Shown one piece after another: positions 1 through 7,818 of a DNA stretch of 19,818 bases. This DNA comes from Setomelanomma holmii (Eukaryota > Ascomycota > Dothideomycetes > Pleosporales > Phaeosphaeriaceae). The stretch spans positions 1 to 19,818 of the forward strand of contig ML978392.1 in assembly GCA_010015745.1 (NCBI GenBank), read 5' to 3'. The notes beneath the pieces are model-generated. The model was given only the letters and a program-made list of their open reading frames with translations, had not been told where the DNA came from and did no database searches. Every line of letters begins with the position of its first letter. The stretch's first letter is position 1. The translations under genes were made by a program, and so were the position numbers.

Positions 1-1601
1 TGTATACACAACCAGATGAGTAAGCAGGTGACTAACAGAGTTACGTGAGATGCTGTTCACAGTGTACTGTGTGAACTGAGGTGCCAGGCTGACACGATTG
101 TAGTAGTCCACTGAACCTCGTCCCGAGCCTCCCGAAACGCCTCTCTTGAATGTCAGACTCTCTTTGACTCCACCGCCATACACATCAACGTATCTCTTCA
201 TCAATAAACAAGCCTTGTCTATGCGCTTCATGGTGTCATCGCTACCCATCGCCACAATGACACCCTCCTCGTTCGCCTCGGCGATTTCCAGAAGTCGATT
301 CTCAAATGTCGATTTCATCGATAGATTGTTCTGGTAGTACTTCGCGCCTTCGCCCTTCGCGAAGAAGCCACAATACCGGAAACCCACTGCCTTGCGCTGC
401 AGCCGTCGTTGCAGGATGAAGAAGCAATTCGATAACACGCCGACATCGTTGACTGAGAGGACTCGTTCATGCAGCCACCATCGCCCAAAGATCACTTCAT
501 CTTCCAAAATCTTAACGCGCTTGCGAAAGTTGACTGTAGGTTCCCAGTATCGATAGTAGTGGCTGATGTGGCGTTGTTCGACGCGGAAGTGTTGCCGCGA
601 CACGATGATCGAGTCGTCCTTTCGCGGAGCGTTCGGATGCTGCGTTCTGTCTCTGTTCGCGAAAAATGCGCGGAAATGCTCTGGAGGCGCGATGCCTGCT
701 TCCTCGAACATCCATTCTGGGATCCGAAGGCACCTATCGCCTGGCTTACATCGTCGCACTCTCATCAGCTGTGGCACAAGTTCCGCGTACGTAGTGGCCA
801 GTGGGATCGCAACTCTGACCTCCGCTGCGAACTCTGAACCTTTCTTGCTAGATTGATAGGTCGAACGAAAACGACGTGAGACTCTGGCAACTGCTGGCTT
901 GGATCAATCCACATACATGATGATCTGAGGAGTTGGCCAACCTCCTGAACCAGCTGATTCGCATTATTCAAACGTCCTTCAGTCACGAATGCTGAACTGA
1001 CTACTGCGGCTGCTTGCTCTAGGTCTAGTCGTGTTCGCGACGTTGTATATCTCCTCAGATCATCAAGAGTAACATTGCTTGTGCAGGCGGCCAGATTCCC
1101 AGCAAACTTCCTCAGCACCTCGTCACATTCCTCGCTTTTCATTCTACTCCTGGATGACTGTACATACGCCGCTGCAAATCTCTCGCAATCATTACTGCCT
1201 TGTAGACTAACGACATTTGGACGACGTTGCTCTGGTGAAGTGGTGTTCGCCACCTCTTCCTGTCAATGGGGCAAGGTTGAGAAGAATCGTGTCACATTGA
1301 ATCTATGAGGAAGAGCTATTTTAAGTAGGCAGGCGTGAGCGCTCTGACTCTGAGATTAAGCACTAGTCCCAATCAGGCAGATCGCGAGGAAAGAGAAAGG
1401 ACGGAACCTGGGGCAAGCGCCTCCCCAGGCGGGTGCACGCACCCCGACGGACACTTCCTGTACTTGACGCTGCAGAGGTTGTGCATTGTCCAGTATCATC
1501 CCGAGCCATGTTTGGAGAGTATGAGGAAGCTGTACTGCCTCCTTTAGATCTGGTACCAGTGTCCGGGAGGGCTTCAGGTTCGATGGATATGTCTGCTCCA
1601 T
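1..1601 (-). CDS. Unknown protein, spliced, partial (runs off left edge)
   Basis: I do not recognise this protein. The strongest part is a stop-free minus-strand frame covering positions 824 down to 1 (about 275 codons), ending without a stop at the window edge; it includes stretches such as HYYRYWEPTVNFRKR, FGRWWLHERVLSVNDVG and a Gly/Ser-rich GVSGGSGRGS. Proposed exons: 1601-1443, 1259-917 and 824 to <1. The second intron (916-825, 92 nt) starts GTATGT and ends TTCGCAG and joins the frames exactly. The first intron (1442-1260, 183 nt, GTGCGT..TTGACAG) is less certain; it links to an ATG at 1601 with A at -3 and G at +4. If that exon is wrong, the first in-frame ATG in the next exon is at 1142. 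Exon 2 is hydrophilic and helical-looking with several Cys. No signal peptide or membrane segment is seen. The gene is divergent from the F-box gene, 519 bp away. Function cannot be assigned. Confidence 0.6.
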
Positions 1602-2120
1602 GATTGTGGTGTATGTTGACAACGTAAATGCCAAACCATGATTGCCTTATATCCTTGGATACCAGGCATCAGATCCGGTGAGTCAAAGTCACGTGCACCA
1701 GAGTCCTAACTGAAGCATACGGCGCCCTCGGTCATGATTTGCGGATGGCTGTGTCAGGCTGGTTGGTGGAGCGTACACCCACATTTAACTCAAAGTAGCC
1801 TAGCGCAAGCTCGATCGTCCTCTAGAGAGCGCAATGTACCGCCCTTCCCGCATGGATTGTGATAATTAAGACCAATAATCAAGAGGCTCGGGTCCGGATG
1901 GACCCTACGGAACAATGCTACAATGGGTCGTGGCCGGATACAGTGGCGAGCTTAGCCAGGCTTGCGTGACATGAAGAGGGCGGGGAAGCGCAGATCAGGC
2001 AGCAACTTATTCAGCCGAGCCACGCTTTCCTCTCACAACCTACGCTTCGTGCATCTTGTCGCTCTCCACCAAATCGGTCTTTCTCCGAGCACGAAGCTCA
2101 AGCGTCCAAGAAATTGCACA
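1602..2120. promoter_or_regulatory. Divergent intergenic region between the unknown gene and the F-box gene
   Basis: This 519-bp gap separates two start codons pointing away from each other, so it probably holds both promoters. Visible motifs: TGAGTCA at 1679-1685 (the form bound by Gcn4/CpcA/AP-1-type bZIP proteins), a TCACGTG E-box at 1689-1695 and a CCAAT at 1872-1876. The 10-bp spacing of the first two is close, but motifs of this length arise by chance. An in-frame upstream ATG for the F-box gene lies at 1971. Confidence 0.4.
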
Positions 2121-3215
2121 ATGTCTCCAAGCCGGCTATCGGCCGCCTTTCGCGCGCTGAAGCCATTCAGAAAACAGGACCAGGCTGAACTCAAAAAACA
2201 GGGCCGGGCTGAACTCAAGAAAGGCTACCAGAACCTCGAAAACGTTCGTCAATACGACCATGCGGATCATGCCCTCACGAAAGTTTCTGGTGTCAAATCT
2301 GGCGAGCAACAGCACATCTTTGGCTTGGAGATTGTACCAAACAAGTCTTCCAGCTCGGCAGCTTCACAGACTACGGCCCGAGATCGCAAGGAACAAAAAC
2401 ATGAGCCGGCATATGAGGGAAGTTATCGCCGGAGTCTCATGGAAGAAGTACCTATCGAAGTACTACAACAGATCTTATCCCATCTCGACCTCCTCACACT
2501 ACTCAGATGCCGCTGCGTGAACAGACTTTGGAATGGCTGCATCCCAGGAGACTCGCCCGAGCTACGCGAAGCGATGTTTCTCCCGACAACCGCGATATCC
2601 GAGGCGAGCGAATGGCCTCCGTTGACTCTGTTCTTCGAGATCTACACCGACGCGGATATGACTAGTCACTCTTCCATCCAACCGCGAGTCAGGATCAGTT
2701 CGGTCAACCAAGTCGCTCTTTCACACGTATCAAAGAGCTCGGTTGCCATAAATCCGTTCATATACAACATCGATCAATACCTTGTGCCACAAGTACCGCA
2801 ACTACAAGATCCAGAGAGCAGATACCGTGCCTCCGACGATTTTCACTTCACGTTTCTCAAGAACAAAAAAGGTGATAGAACACCCTACGAGGATTTGGAC
2901 TTCATTTCATCCATGCTGGTGTCGATGCGGCCGGTCACCGAATTGCACATCCATTTTCGGTACATGGATTGCTTTTGCAATGAGATCGGCACAAGACAGA
3001 ATACTGCGCACTGCATCCTCTCCGATAAGGCAGGTGTCAAGCTAGTGAATATCTTCAGGGCTATCGAGATGCAGGTCACGGGATTGTTGCGCGACGAAAC
3101 ACTGCGACAGATTGCTAGACTGCCCAAGCCCACAAGAGAAAGCAAAGATCTGCGAGAAGAGCTACTGTACACGCAGTGTCCCATCAAGGGAAGGATGCAG
3201 TTCCTGAGATGCTGA
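2121..3215 (+). CDS. F-box domain protein, intronless
   Basis: Encodes 364 residues. An F-box lies at about residues 108-150: EEVPIEVLQQILSHLDLL, then RCRCVNRLWN and SPELREAMFL, matching the usual pattern (hydrophobic-P-x-E-hydrophobic, paired Leu, V..W). F-box proteins bind Skp1 and present substrates to SCF ubiquitin ligases, so a role as a substrate adaptor is inferred. No WD40 or LRR repeats follow; the C-terminal 200 residues look like the uncharacterised tail found with many fungal F-boxes, with SMLVSMRPVTELHIHF. Residues 18-33 are an 8-residue tandem repeat, KQDQAELK and KQGRAELK. I chose the ATG at 2121 (GCACAATGTCT); the frame is open further up to an ATG at 1971 (414 aa), but that extension is basic and low in conservation-like features. 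The substrate is unknown. Confidence 0.85.
   Translation: MSPSRLSAAFRALKPFRKQDQAELKKQGRAELKKGYQNLENVRQYDHADHALTKVSGVKSGEQQHIFGLEIVPNKSSSSAASQTTARDRKEQKHEPAYEGSYRRSLMEEVPIEVLQQILSHLDLLTLLRCRCVNRLWNGCIPGDSPELREAMFLPTTAISEASEWPPLTLFFEIYTDADMTSHSSIQPRVRISSVNQVALSHVSKSSVAINPFIYNIDQYLVPQVPQLQDPESRYRASDDFHFTFLKNKKGDRTPYEDLDFISSMLVSMRPVTELHIHFRYMDCFCNEIGTRQNTAHCILSDKAGVKLVNIFRAIEMQVTGLLRDETLRQIARLPKPTRESKDLREELLYTQCPIKGRMQFLRC
2172..2219 (+). repeat. 24-bp tandem duplication inside the F-box gene
   Basis: Two adjacent 24-bp copies (2172-2195 and 2196-2219) encode KQDQAELK and KQGRAELK. They differ at a few positions only, so they look like a recent in-frame slippage or duplication within the N-terminal charged segment ahead of the F-box. 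Confidence 0.85.
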
Positions 3216-5402
3216 TGAGTGCGAGGGGGAAAGACTAGCGCGGTCTATTGGCTCCAAGCCATTCTGGTCGACTTCGGTGAGCATATTCGGAGGCGGTGTT
3301 AGGTCAATAATGATTAAAAAGTGATCGGTTTCGGCGTGATCTCTCGACCTATTCCTACGCTAACATAATCATCTATGCCTCTCGTGGGGCATGGAAAGTC
3401 GGATCAACGTGATGGGTAGCGCGACATTATCACCACAACGCCTACCGAAGACACCTCATGTTGAAACACAGCGTTTAGTGTCGTGAAGAGACCCAGCCTT
3501 TACTCTACCGCTAATGTCAATTAGCGACTTCAAGGTGTTCTTGCATCGGTAGGGCTAGAAAGCTCAGGCTTATTTCTGCATTACCATACCCTCCGAGAGC
3601 ATGCCTTAGTCAAAGGATATGAGTGTGCCTGCAGTCTCCCTAACATTCGTCGAGTTTTTACAGCGAGCAAAATCGCGTTTCCTTCGCAAAGACTGTTGAC
3701 TTGAAAAATTTATTGACACAACCGACGCATCCTGGCCATCGTCGCTGGCAAGCGATGCGAAGTTATCACTACTAAGAGATAAGCGAGATTGTTTCATCTC
3801 CACTGGGGGCGGGACGGGACGTTGCATCTCAGCTGCGAGTCGTGTTGACCCAAAATGTCGACAGGTAATGTGCTTTTGGGCTCAGACATTTCTGCGATTC
3901 GCATGGAGCAGAGATGGCCACCACCTTGCGGAGGCTAGTGCATATGAAGCAGTTCATACTGTCTGCTGTCTTTGCAGCGCAGGCTACGAATCGAGGAAGA
4001 TATGGATCCGATGTACGTGTCGAATATGTTGAGAGTCTATGACGCGACTGTTGAGTGTGGCTTGGAGCGAAAAAGCAGCGGCTGAGACACGACTCATGAA
4101 CAGGAAAATTGATGAGGTGATTGACACTTGCTCATTTCCTGCCGCGAAGACTGTGCTGTGGTCGGGAAGAACTCGAAGAATTCGAATGACTTTGATCGTC
4201 ATAATCGCGGTGTGTTCTTTGTCTTCACATACTTGCCCTTGAATGAGTTATTGATTGGCTCTTCTTCGAACGAGTCGAATTGAACTACAAATGAAATTAA
4301 GCGAGAAGTGTAAGTCGTACGTGACTAAGCTAGTCCTTGGACGAATCGCGTGCTCACGTGCGTGTGATTCTTGTTCTGAGTTGTGCGCCCAAGGTCGATG
4401 TGTGTCCTGCTATCAATTACTTGTTTGCTCTCGTCCATGTTCCATTCCTGCTATTTCAATATCAACTCGACGTAGCGTTGTGTTGGACGGTCTCGTGAAC
4501 CACCCCGCAGATAACGCGAGCTCTAGCGAATGCATGTCATATGCGGTGCATGCGATTGGCGAGGCGGTTGCTCAACGATATGAGGATTATAACATTCTAA
4601 GACGGTGTAGCCGCAGGCACATGTTGGGGCAAACGCCTTGTGACGCTCAGTGACGCCATGGTGGTAACGTCTGCGCTTGATTGACATGTTACTCAAACAT
4701 GGAGAAAGCCACCCATTCCAAGCTGTTGAGAGCATTTCAGATGGAATGCTTCAAGTCCACGGGTTACAGCAAAAAGGGAATCACCAGTGATCCCAAACTG
4801 CTGACCCTGAGGATGTCGCACACAGCCCTTGTGTATGATCGCGATCGTTCCACAAACTTGATGGGAGGCTGGAAGTACGGTGAGCATTGTGGGTGCTAGA
4901 ACAGGGTAGGTTTGCCTCTTCAACTGCAGTGCAGCTTGGCAAGCGATATCGTCGTGACGTAACGAAAGGCGGCAAGGGTCGTCCCGTGAGTTAGCCACGC
5001 CGAAGGTCAAGCAGAATCGCGTCAAGCGGCTTGACAGAGTTCTCAACACTCGACCAGACCGCGGGTCAAACAAGTGAGGGTACCAAGCTTCGATACTGCA
5101 GGGCAACGGCAATCATGATGGGCGCGGCCGGGGCATTGCGCGCCTGGGAAACACGGCAGGGCGAGCGAGTTTGTGACTTGATGGCGAGGCTGCAGGCCGT
5201 TTATCGTGAGCAACGGCGGGGCACCGTGCATCTCACGAAGAGGGGAAGGTCTGTCTCACGTGGTTGGCCGGCCCGCGCTTGCCAGTAGCGCTTGTGATAA
5301 GCTCCGCTCTCTCCAAGCACTACCTCAAAACCTTGATTCTCGATTCTCCTGCCATGTGCACTTCCTCAACCTCGACCGCTATCTAATAGTAATTTCTCCA
5401 CG
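3216..5402. other. 2.2-kb stretch without a convincing gene
   Basis: No domain-bearing reading frame was found here. Several short ATG frames exist and are listed for completeness: minus 3827-3606 (73 aa, polar), plus 3914-4042 (42 aa, with a hydrophobic MKQFILSAVFAAQA segment), plus 4291-4653 (120 aa, Cys-rich start but no signal peptide), and plus 4699-4899 (66 aa, with a GTGAGC donor-like site near its end). None has a recognisable family. No transposase, reverse transcriptase, LTR or long direct repeat was seen by eye. The right-hand 500 bp are GC-richer and probably contain the promoter of the MFS gene, with a CACGTG at 5257-5262 and an AGGGG stress-element-like site near 5241-5245. Another CACGTG is at 4355-4360. 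Confidence 0.5.
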
Positions 5403-7245
5403 ATGCCTCCCGACCCCAAGGATGCGCCGTTTCCCACGAAACAGCTCATAATCATCGGTGCGTGCGGCTCTGCGCCGTGATGTCATGCCGATTGGCTGTT
5501 TTGCTGACGACGGACAGGAATATGCCGATTCTCCGAGCCACTCGCGTTCAACTCCATCCTCGCGTATTCGTACGTGATGGTACAGGACCTAGGTATTCAT
5601 GAACGCGATGCCTCTTTTTATGCTGGACTGCTAGTCTCCGCGTACGCAATTGCAGAGGCCATCACGGCCCCCGGGTGGGGCATGATCTCGGATGTTTACG
5701 GCAGGAAGCCTGTGGCGCTGATCGGCCTGCTTGGCGTTGCACTGTCGAGTATCGTCTTTGGAATGGCAAAGACGTACTGGGTTGCGCTGCTCGCGAGATT
5801 CATTGGCGGTGCGCTGAACGGCAATGTTGCTATCATGCAGACCATGGTGGCGGAAATGGTCAAGAATCCGGCACATGAACGTCAGTAAATCGCGCATAAC
5901 CTCAATTGATCCAAAGGAGCTAACATGAGATGCAGCTCGCGCATATGCAACACAACCATTTGTCTGGACGCTGGGTGGGATCATTGGCTCAGCGATGGGA
6001 GGTTTCCTGGCACAGCCCGCCAAATTCTACCCCGGAACCTTTGCGAAAGATGGCATATTCGCTCAGTATCCGTACCTTCTGCCTAACCTCGTAGCGGCTG
6101 TAGGTATCCTGGCCGCAATTCTCCAAGGTATGCTGTTCCTCGAGGAGACGCTTGTACGGGAAGAGAAGGAAGAAAATGGCATCTATCAGGATCACCATGA
6201 CACGGCCAGCGAGCGAAGCCGACTTCTACCCCCTCATGGGCAACCCCACAGCTATGGACAGCAACGAGGACGCGAAGTTCGCAGCTCCATGGCTGGCTCC
6301 GTTCGAGAGCGTGGCTCGATTGCCAGCTTCACTCGTGAGCGATTACGGTCCATGTCCGTTGCTGGCAGCATGCGCCAGATCCGCAAGCGAGCTTCGTTCC
6401 TTGAAGAGGGTATGCCTATGCCATTCGATCAGCGATTCGACATCCGCCGTGAATCCTTTGGCACGATGCACTCTATTCGGGTGCAACCACACCACATCTT
6501 GCCCACCCGAGGCCAGCCTCCAGCAGCGCCGCGAAAGACGTTCAACAGGACTGTAGTGATGATGATCCTTTCAATGGCACTTTTCGCTTTCCATCAGATG
6601 GCTTACATCTCCGTACTCCCTGTGTACATCTTGGACGAACCTCGCCGACCAGGTCTGGACTTTGTTGGCGGTCTCGGCATGACACTACACGATGTCGGCG
6701 CGTTCCTCGCGATCAACGGCTTCATCACACTATTCGTCCAAGGATTCGTTTTTCCAATCTTCGTGGAACACGTCGGTGTCTGGAACTCATTCTTCTGGAT
6801 GATCATTTTGTACCCGATCACGTACATCATTGTCCCGTTCGTCAGCTCACTTCCGCACGAGTTCGAGTCATACGGTTTGTATCTCTCACTGGTGTTTCAG
6901 GCGTTCTTTGGCATCATCGTATTCCCATGTGCGTTGATTCTCATGAAAAATGCGACGCCATCCCCGCTAGTTCTGGGTCGTGTGAACGGTCTTGCTATGT
7001 CCGCATGCTGTCTAGCGAGAACGATTTCGTCTCCGTTGGTTGGTCTCATTTACTCGCTCGGAGGATCTGCAGCAGCTTGGTTCGGTCTCGCAATTGTTGC
7101 CGTTATTGGCATCATTCAATTGTTCTGGGTTCCCAAGGAGGACGTTGGCCCAGTCGAGATCGAGAACGGCCTCAAGAAAGCCTTGCATCACGATATCGAC
7201 GATGATGCGATAGATGACATCTCAGTCATTGAGTCTGTTCGATAG
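5403..7245 (+). CDS. MFS transporter (12-TM type, ZIFL1/YCR023C-like)
   Basis: Three exons (5403-5457, 5518-5880, 5936-7245) give 575 residues. Intron 1 is 60 nt (GTGCGT..GACAG, branch GCTGAC); intron 2 is 55 nt (GTCAGT..TGCAG, branch GCTAAC). The N-terminus PFPTKQLIIIGICRFSEPLA is characteristic of a fungal and plant MFS subgroup that includes yeast YCR023C and plant ZIFL proteins. MFS motif A appears as GMISDVYGRKP at about residues 74-84, and splicing restores HEPRAYATQPFVWTLGGIIG. A polar, Ser/Arg-rich central loop spans about residues 210-342, followed by the second membrane half and an acidic tail rich in Asp. It should be a membrane secondary transporter, probably proton-coupled; substrate is not predictable (drugs, metal chelates or organic acids are known in the family). 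The start at 5403 has A at -3. Confidence 0.9.
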
Positions 7246-7818
7246 CGTCGACCAGACTTTAGCTGAATGCTCCACATACAGGGGATCATCTTTTGATCTA
7301 CGGCACGGGGGCGTTTTGGGTCGACATTTGTGCATATCTGCACACCGATGCATCATCGTCCGGCGTTCAGGTTGGGCTTTATATGGGCATTTTCCCATTT
7401 AGGCATCAGATCATTGTCGAGTCGTTTCATTATGTGAGCATTCCTTGCATAGCGAGCTAGAAGCTATTGTAAACGCCATATTATTTCATGCAACAATTGA
7501 AAGCATTCGAGTTGTCACTCATCGGTCTTGACTCCTGACGAAAGGGAATCAACGTCACGGAAGCACAGGATGCACCAAGGTACAGGACGTATTGTGAAGA
7601 ATATGACAGAATACCGCGACGCTTGATGTGTGAAGTCGCCCGTCATTGGTCCGCGGCATCCGCCTTGGCAGGGACCTCGAGCTTCAAGCGACTTGTCATT
7701 GATCACCCACCACCTCACGAAACCATTGCACAATTTTGCCCCGTTCGAACGCGCCTTCCTCATCGAGGGATGCACTGGCACCACAGGCCATCATTATGAA
7801 GCCTGCCACGGCACAACA
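7246..7818. other. Intergenic region between the MFS gene and the DPW-motif gene
   Basis: These 573 bp contain the 3' end of the MFS transcription unit and the promoter of the next plus-strand gene. The frame of the next gene is open upstream to 7630 but has no ATG before 7819. No RNA gene, repeat or clear promoter box was recognised. Confidence 0.4.

Noticed and set aside
469..837. Plus-strand frame of about 120 codons
   Set aside because: It lies antisense to the stop-free coding exon of the left-edge gene, whose composition and splice fit are far better.
765..916. Unspliced continuation of the minus-strand frame (SHVVFVRPI stretch)
   Set aside because: It ends at a stop soon after, whereas removing the 92-nt GTATGT..CAG intron joins exactly to a long open frame.
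3606..3827. Minus-strand 73-residue ATG frame
   Set aside because: Polar, no family, no supporting introns or neighbours; length is within chance expectation.
4693..5112. Minus-strand frame of about 139 codons
   Set aside because: It has no ATG at its start (it begins at a TTG) and shows no recognisable motif.
3216..5402. Possible decayed transposon in the gene-poor region
   Set aside because: No terminal repeats, transposase or reverse-transcriptase remnants, or strong base-composition shift could be seen by eye.
5631..6023. Minus-strand frame opposite the MFS gene
   Set aside because: Antisense shadow of a well-supported exon and crosses its intron.
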